DNA of 23,000 bases from an uncultured bacterium (GTDB lineage Bacteria; Vulcanimicrobiota; CADAWZ01), in assembly GCA_949288455.1 (NCBI GenBank), contig CASEKF010000034.1, forward strand, positions 1 to 23,000. The letters are read 5' to 3'. Positions within the stretch are counted from its first letter, which is position 1. Each line of letters starts with the position of its first letter. Below, one piece after another: positions 1 through 7,864 of this stretch. A program made the translations under genes and the position numbers. Below the pieces are notes generated by a model. The model made no database searches. It worked only from the letters and a program-made list of their open reading frames with translations, and had not been told where the DNA came from.

Positions 1-544
1 AGCTATAGTTAAGAGTAAATAGAGTCTTATCCTGCTCATATGCGTCTATATGGTATAGTTCGAACATGTTAAGATGAGGATATTTTGCTGTAAGCGACTT
101 ATTTATTTCATGGGCCGTTTCGACATATTTGCTGTTTTTAATAAGATAGTCCTGTTTAAAAGCTTTGATTTGATCTTGTTTCTCGGTATAACGCCTGTAC
201 AGCCAAGGTTCTTTATATTTAAAGTCGTTGAACATTGTCCATACGGAAAGATTTTGAATATTTTGAGGGTTGCCGTTTTCCCATTTAGCGTCTATTCCTA
301 TATGTTCAAAGCTTTCTATAAGGTGTCTGTCATGATGTTCATGTCCTTTTTGGAAAGCTGCCGTAACTAATAAAACTTTTTTTGTTTTATTGAGGCTTTC
401 TACAAATGTTTCAGGATTTTGTATCCTTTTAAGGCACATATTGACGAGATCTTCCTCTTTATTTACGTTCCCGTTTAAAAAGATCCAGCCGTAGGCTTTA
501 TTTTCGAAAGGACGAGACCATATTCTGGCTTTATGTTCGATCAT
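1..544 (-). CDS. Unrecognised protein, 5' part only (runs off left edge)
   Basis: The minus strand is open from an ATG at 544-542 to the window edge, giving at least 181 codons with no stop. A GAGGAA ribosome-binding site lies 9 nt upstream. The protein begins MIEHKARIWSRPFENKAYGW. At about residues 57-70 it has a hydrophobic strand, KVLLVTAAF, followed by a His-rich stretch (GHEHHDRH) and then a polar, mostly helical region. The strand-then-helix start is faintly like class I amidotransferase/peptidase S51-type alpha/beta folds, but no catalytic motif is visible in the part present and I do not assign a function. There is no signal peptide. It is divergent from the U32 gene. The plus-strand frame over the same bases looks like a shadow, because the minus frame has the RBS and protein-like composition. 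Confidence 0.6.
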   Translation of the reverse strand, partial: MIEHKARIWSRPFENKAYGWIFLNGNVNKEEDLVNMCLKRIQNPETFVESLNKTKKVLLVTAAFQKGHEHHDRHLIESFEHIGIDAKWENGNPQNIQNLSVWTMFNDFKYKEPWLYRRYTEKQDQIKAFKQDYLIKNSKYVETAHEINKSLTAKYPHLNMFELYHIDAYEQDKTLFTLNYS

Positions 545-698
545 AATAAGAAATTCCTCATATATAATAAACTATCTACAGTTTAATTTTTTCTTTATTT
601 TCATTTCTTGCCCTTTTTTCTATTTCCTTTGCAAATTCTACGACGTTGGCAAAAAGGTAGATAGAAACTTCGCAAGAAAATTAATATATGTATTTTTC

Positions 699-704
699 GA
701 GGTG
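699..704 (+). promoter_or_regulatory. Ribosome-binding site setting the U32 start at ATG 711
   Basis: GAGGTG lies 6 nt before the ATG at 711. An in-frame GTG at 702 lies inside this site, so it cannot be the start. The first three codons of the longer reading frame should be dropped. Confidence 0.75.
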
Positions 705-710
705 ATTTGT

Positions 711-2798
711 ATGACGATTGAAATTTTAGCTCCGGCCGGAAGTCCCGAAGCTTTTTTAGCCGCATGCGAAGCCGGAGCTAACGCAGTATATGCGGGGGTC
801 TCCGCTTTTAACGCCAGGCAAAGAGCTAAAAATTTTGGATATAGAGATTTAGCTTGTATGACCGAATACGCTCACAAGAGAAAAATAAAAGTATACGCGG
901 CTTTTAATACCCTAATTAAACAAAATGAACTTCGCTCCGTCTTAAAAGCCGCGGAGGCTATAGCCGATACCGGAGTAGACGCTTTTATTATTCAAGACTT
1001 AGGAGTTTATTTGCTGCTGAAAAAATATTTTCCTGATATGAAACTTCATGCCAGCACTCAAATGGCGATTCATAATTCCTGCGGAGTAAATATTCTAAAA
1101 ACTCTTGGTTTTTCAAGAGTCGTTCTTGCAAGAGAGCTTTCCGTTAAGGAAATAGAAGAAATATCCGCTAAAACTGATATGGAACTTGAAATTTTTGTCC
1201 ATGGAGCTCTTTGTTTTTCTTTATCGGGGCTATGTTTATTGAGCGGGAGAATAGGCGGACAGAGCGGAAACAGAGGACTTTGCGTTCAGCCTTGCAGACG
1301 TCTTTGGAAACATTGCGGGACGGAAAGACGTTTTTTATCGACATGCGATTTAGACGCGTCGCGTTTTATTCAGGATTTTAAACGATTGAAAATTACTTCC
1401 TTAAAAATAGAAGGAAGAATGAAAAGCTGCGAATATGTGGCTAGAGCCGTACGCCGCTGGCGGGAACTAGCCGATTTAGGCCGTTCCGAAACGGATGAAA
1501 ATTTTTCGAGAAAAAAAACGGACTATTATTTGGCGGGGGAAATAGGGCAGATCGTTAATTCCGGAGAGTCTCCATGCGTTGGGCTTTTTGCCGGAAAAAT
1601 TTCGAAATGTTCCTCTGATAGAGCTTTTATAAAAGTTCTATCTGAAAATTTGCATTCCGGAGATTTAGTTAGATTTATACGAAAGAACGACGAAGAAACG
1701 GATTCTTTATACGTTGAAGATTTGACGCGCGATAATTCTAGAGTCGAATCGGCGCATAAAGGCGAATCTTGTTCTTTTAAATTGTTCGACGCTCCTTTGA
1801 GAGAAAATTTAGATATTTATATCGCCGGACGACCGCTTCCTTTTTTAAAAGGATTGAAAAATAGATTGCGAAAAATATATGAAGCATATGGCAAAAACGC
1901 TCGTTTATTCGGCGTCAAAAAGCGTTGTTTAGAGAAAAATTTATATTCTGAGTTAAAGCTGCGGAAGACAAAGTTTAAAAACGGTACGAAAGGAAGCGCG
2001 GCGTCCTTAGAAAGAACAAGCGCTCTTGGAAATTCACATGAACCGCTTTTGTTTTTAAAACTTTCCTCTTATTTTTCGACTGAGATTATAAGGCTTTTTA
2101 AACCTGACTTTATAATTGTACGATGTTCTCTTGACTTAACCGTGAAAGATTTAACGAAGCGGTTAAACGGCTATCCAAAAAATAAAGTTATACTAGCTCC
2201 AGATATTTTTATTCCTGAACGAAGTTTATCCGGCTTTAAAATATTGGTTAATTCATTTTTTGCGTCCGGGTTTACTAGGTGGCATGTCGATAATTTAGGA
2301 CATTTAGGATTGATGCCGTCTAGAGCCGTTCTCTCGGCGGGGCATTTTTTATATTCTTTGAATTCGCTTGCTCTTAATTGCCTTGATTCGCTTAAATTTA
2401 CTTTTGCGGTCGCTTCATATGAAGACGATTTTCTTAATATGAGATATAGAAGCGAGTTCGCGCGTATGCCTTCCGTATATACCGTCTTTTCTTATTCGCC
2501 CGTTTTTTATTCCAGAATAACTTCGCCTCATTTTTTATCTGACGGTTCCGACTTGTTTTCAGATGGATTTAAGGTAAAAATATTTAATCGGGGAGAATAT
2601 ATCTCGGGAGTCTCCGGGAAACCTTTAGCAATTTTTCAGCATATGGATAAACTTGCTAAAATATCGGCGTTCGGCTTTCTTATAGATTTGGAATACAATT
2701 TAAACGCCGCGTCTTTGGACGATATATATAAAGCTTATCTGACTAAATCGCCTTTTAAGGATTCCGATAAATATAATTTTAAAAGAGAGTTGAAATAA
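711..2798 (+). CDS. Peptidase U32 family protein, RlhA/TrhP type
   Basis: This is a cytoplasmic 695-residue protein of the U32 family. Characterised members (TrhP, RlhA) take part in 5-hydroxylation of tRNA uridine or 23S rRNA cytidine with prephenate as a cofactor source; proteolysis is doubtful for most of the family. The N-terminus EILAPAGSPEAFLAA is the typical family start. The signature around HGALC (H164) carries four cysteines, C168, C175, C191 and C195, in the pattern expected for the family Fe-S site, with NRGLCVQPCRR at its end. LKIEGRMKS follows at about residue 237. The long C-terminal half fits the larger RlhA-like subgroup rather than the roughly 450-residue TrhP subgroup. I chose ATG 711 over the upstream GTG because of the RBS. 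The gene is followed after 46 nt by the efflux-type gene on the same strand. The family call is firm; the exact RNA target is not. Confidence 0.88.
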   Translation: MTIEILAPAGSPEAFLAACEAGANAVYAGVSAFNARQRAKNFGYRDLACMTEYAHKRKIKVYAAFNTLIKQNELRSVLKAAEAIADTGVDAFIIQDLGVYLLLKKYFPDMKLHASTQMAIHNSCGVNILKTLGFSRVVLARELSVKEIEEISAKTDMELEIFVHGALCFSLSGLCLLSGRIGGQSGNRGLCVQPCRRLWKHCGTERRFLSTCDLDASRFIQDFKRLKITSLKIEGRMKSCEYVARAVRRWRELADLGRSETDENFSRKKTDYYLAGEIGQIVNSGESPCVGLFAGKISKCSSDRAFIKVLSENLHSGDLVRFIRKNDEETDSLYVEDLTRDNSRVESAHKGESCSFKLFDAPLRENLDIYIAGRPLPFLKGLKNRLRKIYEAYGKNARLFGVKKRCLEKNLYSELKLRKTKFKNGTKGSAASLERTSALGNSHEPLLFLKLSSYFSTEIIRLFKPDFIIVRCSLDLTVKDLTKRLNGYPKNKVILAPDIFIPERSLSGFKILVNSFFASGFTRWHVDNLGHLGLMPSRAVLSAGHFLYSLNSLALNCLDSLKFTFAVASYEDDFLNMRYRSEFARMPSVYTVFSYSPVFYSRITSPHFLSDGSDLFSDGFKVKIFNRGEYISGVSGKPLAIFQHMDKLAKISAFGFLIDLEYNLNAASLDDIYKAYLTKSPFKDSDKYNFKRELK

Positions 2799-2844
2799 TT
2801 TCGTCATATTAAGCAGTTAAATTAAATTATTTTGGAAATTCGTC

Positions 2845-4374
2845 ATGAAATTATTATTTTTTCTTTTTTTATTTTTATGCTGTTTTCAGATCTGTCCATG
2901 TTTAGCTTCAGCGTCAGAAAATTCTTCCGCAGGCTTCGGGAAAATACCGAGAGTATTTCCTATTCGTCTGCCCTCCGCGACTGGCGACTCCGCCGTCGAC
3001 GGTATTAAAGAAGGAGCTCTGCCAAACGTGGAAAACGAAGGCAAAATCTTGCCTCCGGAGGCGAAAAGCGATATGACTGTGCCTATGGAATCTAAGCGAG
3101 ATGAAAAAAACGGAGAAAACGTTTTGAAAATAGCTCAATATATCCAAATGGCTTTAGATTATGATCCTGAATTAGCGATAGCTCTTATAAAGCTAAAACA
3201 GAGCGATTCTCAGTTAAATAAGGCTAAAGCGGATTTTCTTCCGGAATTGACCGCTTCCGGAGGCCTTTCATATTCTTATAATTATGAAAACCAAACTAGC
3301 AGTCCCTATACGCCAAGCTCCGCTTTTAACGCTTCTTACGTGATTTTGTCTGCTGGAACAAGAGAAAAAGCTTATGAAAAGGCCCTTGTGGACTTGGCCC
3401 AGGCCAAAACGGATGCCGAGTTGATAAAGGATTCCGTTATTTATAACGCGATAACCGCATTTAATAATCTTTTAAAAGCTCAGGTTCAGCTTTCCATACA
3501 TCAACAAGAACTTTATTATTATCAAAAACTTTTATCTCTTTCAAACGCGAGAGATCCTTTAGGAGGCGAATTCTCAAGAGCTACGGTTCTTTTGACTCAC
3601 TCTGAACAGAGACTTGTAAAAGCTAGGGAAGAACTTGACTTGAGGTTGGAGGATTTCGCTTGGTTGATAGGTTCCGAACCGTCGCCCGAACTTGTCGCCG
3701 ATACAAATCTGAAATTTATTCCAATAATGCTGGACGAAAGGGAATTAGTAAAAAAGTCTTTTGAAAATAGGCGCGATTTTCTTCAAATAGAGTACGCTAT
3801 TTTTAAGCAGTCGGTAATTATTTCTCAGACTAAAAAAGCCGGAGGCCCTTCCGCTTCCGTTTCGGTTTCATATGGTTGGGCTCCTTGCTCGGTAGATATC
3901 GCGGGATTATGGAGACGTTTTTTTTATGAAAATAAGCCTGAATTGTCCGTAGGTTTTTCAGTTTCAATTCCTATTTTTGACGCCGGCAAGAGGAAAGAGG
4001 ATCTAAATATTGAGAAGGATAACCTTCTCATTTTGGAACATCGCAGAGAAAATCTCAGGAGAACGGTAATAAGGGAAGTCAGACAGTCTGTCAACGCCTT
4101 CGAATCCGCTAAAAAACGATATCTGCTTTCCGGAAACACCGTTGAAAAAGCAAGGAAAAATTTAAGCGGAATTTTTGAGAAATACGCGAGAGGTTTAGCC
4201 GAATTGGAACAAGTAGATCAAGTCATAGGAGCTTTTAGAGAATCTGCCGTGGCTCAAATACAAGCGAAAATAGATTATTATAACAGTCTAGCGCTAGTGA
4301 AAAAATCAGCCGGAATTATATCCGATTACTATTCCTCTTCAATTAAGAATGGAGATAAAAAAAATAAACTATGA
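2845..4374 (+). CDS. Outer membrane efflux protein (TolC/OEP family)
   Basis: This is a 509-residue outer-membrane channel-type protein of the kind that forms trimeric exit ducts for efflux pumps or type I secretion. It begins with a strongly hydrophobic signal peptide (MKLLFFLFLFLCCFQICPCL, with cleavage likely near ASASE). A polar, proline-containing linker runs to about residue 90. Two long helical OEP repeats then run from about 93 to 495. OEP-like features include ALDYDPELAIALIKLKQSDS near the start, a beta-type segment LPELTASGGLSYSYNY, a second one (ELSVGFSVSIPIFDAGKR), and the coiled-coil ending with DQVIGAFRESAVAQIQAKIDYYNSL. A weak GGAA site precedes the ATG. No inner-membrane pump or adaptor gene is adjacent; its direct partner is the phosphoesterase gene, whose ATG overlaps this stop. 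The transported substrate cannot be told. Confidence 0.85.
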   Translation: MKLLFFLFLFLCCFQICPCLASASENSSAGFGKIPRVFPIRLPSATGDSAVDGIKEGALPNVENEGKILPPEAKSDMTVPMESKRDEKNGENVLKIAQYIQMALDYDPELAIALIKLKQSDSQLNKAKADFLPELTASGGLSYSYNYENQTSSPYTPSSAFNASYVILSAGTREKAYEKALVDLAQAKTDAELIKDSVIYNAITAFNNLLKAQVQLSIHQQELYYYQKLLSLSNARDPLGGEFSRATVLLTHSEQRLVKAREELDLRLEDFAWLIGSEPSPELVADTNLKFIPIMLDERELVKKSFENRRDFLQIEYAIFKQSVIISQTKKAGGPSASVSVSYGWAPCSVDIAGLWRRFFYENKPELSVGFSVSIPIFDAGKRKEDLNIEKDNLLILEHRRENLRRTVIREVRQSVNAFESAKKRYLLSGNTVEKARKNLSGIFEKYARGLAELEQVDQVIGAFRESAVAQIQAKIDYYNSLALVKKSAGIISDYYSSSIKNGDKKNKL

Positions 4375-5198
4375 AGTTCTCTTTTAAAATTATTTTTATA
4401 TCGTTTCTTTTTGTTTTAGTTTCGGCGAGGCTATTCGCCGCGTCTGAAAACGATTTTGCTTTCGCCGTAATTTCTGATACGCATTTGATAAAAGAGACAG
4501 ACGGCTCTTATAGAGCTTTTCCGTCTTCTTTAAAGATTACGGAAGATATAATACGTTTTAATCCGGCTTTTGTCATTCATTGCGGAGATATGATTCACAC
4601 AAGTTATTCGTCTCAAGATTCCGACGAAGCTATAAATAGAATGTGGGATATATTCGACGAGTCTGTTTATTTGCCGTTTCGGAACGCGGGCTTAGATTTA
4701 TTCGTTACGAAAGGAAATCATGACGTATTGAAAAACGCCGCCGATATTTTCAACGAACGATGGCGGGATAGAGTTGCAAAGAAAAAAATAGTTCGCGGAA
4801 ATATGCTTGATTATTATTACTTTACGCATAAAAACGTTTTGTTTATAGTAATGGATTCCGCCGGCTTGTCCATGTCCTCCGAACAGAAAAAATGGCTTAA
4901 AGAAATATTGGCTTGCGGACAAAAATTTCGAGCCGTATTTATAATAGCCCATCTTGGATTAAGAGGTTCGGAAAGACATCCATTCGATAAAATGGACGCC
5001 GAGGCGGCTGCGATTATAAACGAGTCTAATTTGAAGATAACCGTTTTATCAGGTCATCATCATGAATATGACGTTCAAAGTATCGGACGGAATATCGCCG
5101 ACGTAATCCTTGGAGCCGCAGGCAAAAATCATGGGGCGATGTGGCTTAAAGTCTTTGTACAAGGAGACTCAGTTACTTTGAAACCGGTATTCTTATAA
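4371..5198 (+). CDS. Exported calcineurin-like metallophosphoesterase
   Basis: This 275-residue protein has a Sec signal peptide (residues 1 to about 24, ending LFAAS) and a complete binuclear metallophosphoesterase domain. The motifs are DTH (D36, H38), GDM (D73), GNHD (N116, H117), AH (H194) and GHHH (H229, H231). All expected metal ligands are therefore present and the enzyme should be active in the periplasm or outside the cell. Substrate is unknown; the family covers phosphomono- and diesters, nucleotides and phospholipid head groups. The ATG overlaps the stop of the efflux-type gene by 4 nt (ATGA), which indicates translational coupling and a shared transcript. No clear terminator follows; the next gene begins 233 nt downstream. 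Confidence 0.88.
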   Translation: MKFSFKIIFISFLFVLVSARLFAASENDFAFAVISDTHLIKETDGSYRAFPSSLKITEDIIRFNPAFVIHCGDMIHTSYSSQDSDEAINRMWDIFDESVYLPFRNAGLDLFVTKGNHDVLKNAADIFNERWRDRVAKKKIVRGNMLDYYYFTHKNVLFIVMDSAGLSMSSEQKKWLKEILACGQKFRAVFIIAHLGLRGSERHPFDKMDAEAAAIINESNLKITVLSGHHHEYDVQSIGRNIADVILGAAGKNHGAMWLKVFVQGDSVTLKPVFL

Positions 5199-5431
5199 TG
5201 TTTCGCAAGTTTCCGCAAAAAATATTCGGGAATTATTTGGAGTTTATAAAAATAAAGGTTGACGCTCGTTAACATCGAATAAACAAATATTAAGACAACT
5301 TATTTATTATTAAATTTTGTAGTAGTTATATATAGAAGATTATTCAAACAAAATTTAATTTTATAAATATTTTCACGTTAGGTTCTGGGATTAACCGTAA
5401 ATTTTTAATTTATTGGAAGGTTTTGCGTTCA
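5199..5431. other. Intergenic region ahead of the six-gene block, with a 12-bp inverted repeat
   Basis: These 233 bases hold no gene. They contain a perfect inverted repeat: ATTAAATTTTGT at 5309-5320 pairs with its complement at 5348-5359, with 27 nt between. The spacer contains the -10-like run TATATATAG (5327-5335). A TTGACG at 5259-5264 is -35-like but has no good -10 at the right distance. This is the likeliest site for the promoter and operator of the downstream block, though I cannot place a promoter firmly. Confidence 0.5.
5415..5420 (+). promoter_or_regulatory. Ribosome-binding site favouring ATG 5432
   Basis: GGAAGG ends 11 nt before ATG 5432. The alternative in-frame TTG at 5423 is only 2 nt from this site, too close to be used, so the ATG is preferred. 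Confidence 0.55.
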
Positions 5432-7843
5432 ATGAAAGCTTTTGGAGAATCGGAAAACTGTAAATGGTGTGCCGACGGCAGCTTAACTTCGTCTTATTGT
5501 CCTTATTGCGGAAGATCTAGCGGTAGAATTTCCGATCCGGTATTATCGAAAGACGTCGTTTCGCCGCCGCAAAAACGGATCGAACTTCCTGAAAACGGTT
5601 CTTTTATTGTTAAGTTTAATCATTTGTCGGGCGGCGTAGTAAATATAGAATGCGATATTTCTTCCGCGTCAAATATTGCTTTTGCCGGAAAGAATATTGA
5701 AGAAAAAAAAGTATCCGTTCAGTCTTCTAAGACGATAGGAGGTCTTTTTGAGTTTGTCGCGCTAGATTCGTCCAGTCAACCTTCAGGCTATATAATTTTT
5801 ATTCTGGACAATGCGTCTAGAGATCCCAATAGAATTTGGAAGAAAAACAATAAAAAAGAAATTCGCTTATCGCTTTCGGGAAGAGTCGTCGTAACTTCGG
5901 AAAAGTGGGTCGCCGGAAGTCCATGTATAGTTTTTCCAAGCGGAGTTAATTGTCAAAATTTTTACGTTTATAACAATTCTTCGGTCAAGAGAACGTTTTG
6001 TTTTGATTCTCCTGTCGGTTATCTTGTAGAATCCGTTTCAAATCCTGATGTAAATTCTGTGGAAGTTGGGGAGTTTGCGTCGATTCCCATGAAAATTACC
6101 GACTTGAAAACTCTTCCTCCTTCGCAGAACGCTTCTAAGTGGCTTGAAGAAGAATTAGACGTTAAAATCTGCAAGCTTCCTTCCGCGCGTCCTAAAAATT
6201 TAAAAACTTTGACTTTAGCTATAGATTTAGGAGATAACAACGTTTCTATACGCGCCAGATGGCCTAAAGGAAATCCTGTTTTTGGAAAGTCTAAAGGTTT
6301 TGTAGAAAAAATAGGCGGCGATAGATTTTCCTGCGCTATGGTTATGGACGTCAACGAACGCGATTTCTTTTTTGGAGACGAAGCTTTGAACATAATCGCC
6401 AAGACTCCAATGAGAGACGAAGCTATTTTAAATCAGCAGAACCTTGCGGCCGTACTGAATTTGCGATCCGACATTATGGACGGAATAGAAAGATATGTAA
6501 AGTATAACGGTAAATGGACGAACGAATATCTGCTTCGCAGGCTTTTTTCCGTTTTGATGGATAAAATCCAAGCTTGGGCTAAAGGTTTATTTGCCGAAAG
6601 GCGAACCGAGATTCCGGCAGGGTTCAGGATGAATGAGTTCTTCGACGCTCCCGAATTCGCGATCACTTATCCGCCTATGAGCTCAGAAGAAGAATGCGAA
6701 GCTTATAAGGCGATAATTTCAAGAGCTTTATTGGCTTCTTTCTCCGATGAAGAGCATCCTTCTATCGAACAGATAACGTTTATTTCTGAACCTCAAGCCG
6801 CAATAAATTATTTTGCCTCGAATAAGAAAAATTTACTGGCGGAAATTCCCGACGGAGAGCAAATAGCCATAATAGACATCGGAGAAAATTCGTCGAAAGT
6901 TACCGTAGCGTCCGTCGATAGGAATAAAGGCGTTCCAAAATTGATAATTTCCGCGATTGATAAACTTATGATAAAAGAAGGAACAAGAGAACTTTCCGGA
7001 AATTTGATAGATTCTTTGATAGCCGGAGTTTTGGGGTCAAATACGAAAAGATTGCTGCTTAATCCTCTTTCCGGAGAGTTTTTGAATTTATGGGAAACAA
7101 TGTGGGGAAGAGCCGAATATGTGCGTAGAGACGATAAATTAAGATATTCCAAGAGGATAAAAGATAAATTTGCCGCGGACGGAGCCGTTACGTTAAAGGT
7201 TCCCTCAGGAGCTTCTTTTACTAAGATGGCTTTAAATTACAAAAAATATTCTGAAGTTATTATAGACCCCGTTATGGATCAGGCGATCTCTGCTCTTAGA
7301 GAATCTCTTAAAGCTAAAGGCGTCGATCCCGATCGTATTTCGGCTTGCGTTCTCTTGGGAGGCGTCAATATATGCGGAGCTTTGAGAGATAAATTCTCTA
7401 ATTTGACTTCGGAAAAGTTTAAATACGGTAGATTGAACGATTCCTTAGAGCCTTCTGAGCGAATTAACGCGGTTATAGACGGGGCTGTTTTAGGAAAAGA
7501 CCTTTTTTTGAAGACTTCATTTGCGACTTTGAAAATAAAAGATGAAAGCGGATCTATAGACGAAACTTTAATAAGAGAGCATGAAGTCTTTCTCCCTGTT
7601 ACTATTATGAGATCTTCTCCTTTTTCTGAAAACGGCGGAGCGTCTTTAAGTCTTATTGCCGAATCCGAACTGTTTGAGACTCCGGAGACTTTAGCCGTCG
7701 CGATATGCCGGCAAGATTTTGCAGACAGTTCTGAATTCTCTTCCGAAGCCGTATTTGAAATATCTCTTACCCAGGACGCTTGTATATGCAGAATGTTTTC
7801 CGGTTCCAGAAAAGAAATCGGCTGGAACGTTAAATTATCCTAA
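5432..7843 (+). CDS. Hsp70-like (actin-fold) ATPase with N-terminal zinc ribbon
   Basis: This is an 803-residue cytoplasmic protein. Residues 10-26 form a zinc ribbon (C10, C13, C23, C26). Residues of about 45-245 are beta-rich, probably one or two sandwich domains, and unlike DnaK. An Hsp70/actin-type ATPase core spans about 258-700. Phosphate loop 1 is AIDLGDNN (263-270). EPQAAINYF (453-461) matches the Hsp70 'EPtAAA' region. Phosphate loop 2 is IIDIGENSSKVTV (480-492), and the adenosine-binding segment is LLGGVNICGALRDKF (641-655). The C-terminal ~100 residues are beta-like, possibly a reduced substrate-binding part. Loop 1 has DNN where DnaK has TTN, and loop 2 has GEN where DnaK has GGG, so nucleotide handling may be altered. 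It is the first gene of the block; the next gene starts 21 nt downstream. The fold call is secure; the partner is presumably one of the neighbouring proteins (inference). Confidence 0.8.
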   Translation: MKAFGESENCKWCADGSLTSSYCPYCGRSSGRISDPVLSKDVVSPPQKRIELPENGSFIVKFNHLSGGVVNIECDISSASNIAFAGKNIEEKKVSVQSSKTIGGLFEFVALDSSSQPSGYIIFILDNASRDPNRIWKKNNKKEIRLSLSGRVVVTSEKWVAGSPCIVFPSGVNCQNFYVYNNSSVKRTFCFDSPVGYLVESVSNPDVNSVEVGEFASIPMKITDLKTLPPSQNASKWLEEELDVKICKLPSARPKNLKTLTLAIDLGDNNVSIRARWPKGNPVFGKSKGFVEKIGGDRFSCAMVMDVNERDFFFGDEALNIIAKTPMRDEAILNQQNLAAVLNLRSDIMDGIERYVKYNGKWTNEYLLRRLFSVLMDKIQAWAKGLFAERRTEIPAGFRMNEFFDAPEFAITYPPMSSEEECEAYKAIISRALLASFSDEEHPSIEQITFISEPQAAINYFASNKKNLLAEIPDGEQIAIIDIGENSSKVTVASVDRNKGVPKLIISAIDKLMIKEGTRELSGNLIDSLIAGVLGSNTKRLLLNPLSGEFLNLWETMWGRAEYVRRDDKLRYSKRIKDKFAADGAVTLKVPSGASFTKMALNYKKYSEVIIDPVMDQAISALRESLKAKGVDPDRISACVLLGGVNICGALRDKFSNLTSEKFKYGRLNDSLEPSERINAVIDGAVLGKDLFLKTSFATLKIKDESGSIDETLIREHEVFLPVTIMRSSPFSENGGASLSLIAESELFETPETLAVAICRQDFADSSEFSSEAVFEISLTQDACICRMFSGSRKEIGWNVKLS

Positions 7844-7864
7844 AATATCAGAGGGGTTGTCGAT

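Noticed and set aside
74-370. 98-codon plus-strand reading frame near the left edge
   Set aside because: It lies opposite the minus-strand frame 1-544, which has a good RBS and protein-like composition. The plus frame has an unusual hydrophobic, Phe-rich translation typical of a shadow.
3924-4139. Small minus-strand frame in the efflux-type gene
   Set aside because: It is a shadow of a strongly supported OEP coding region with no start signal.
6019-6402. 127-codon minus-strand frame inside the Hsp70-like gene
   Set aside because: It is fully contained in a gene with clear motifs and has no RBS or family features.
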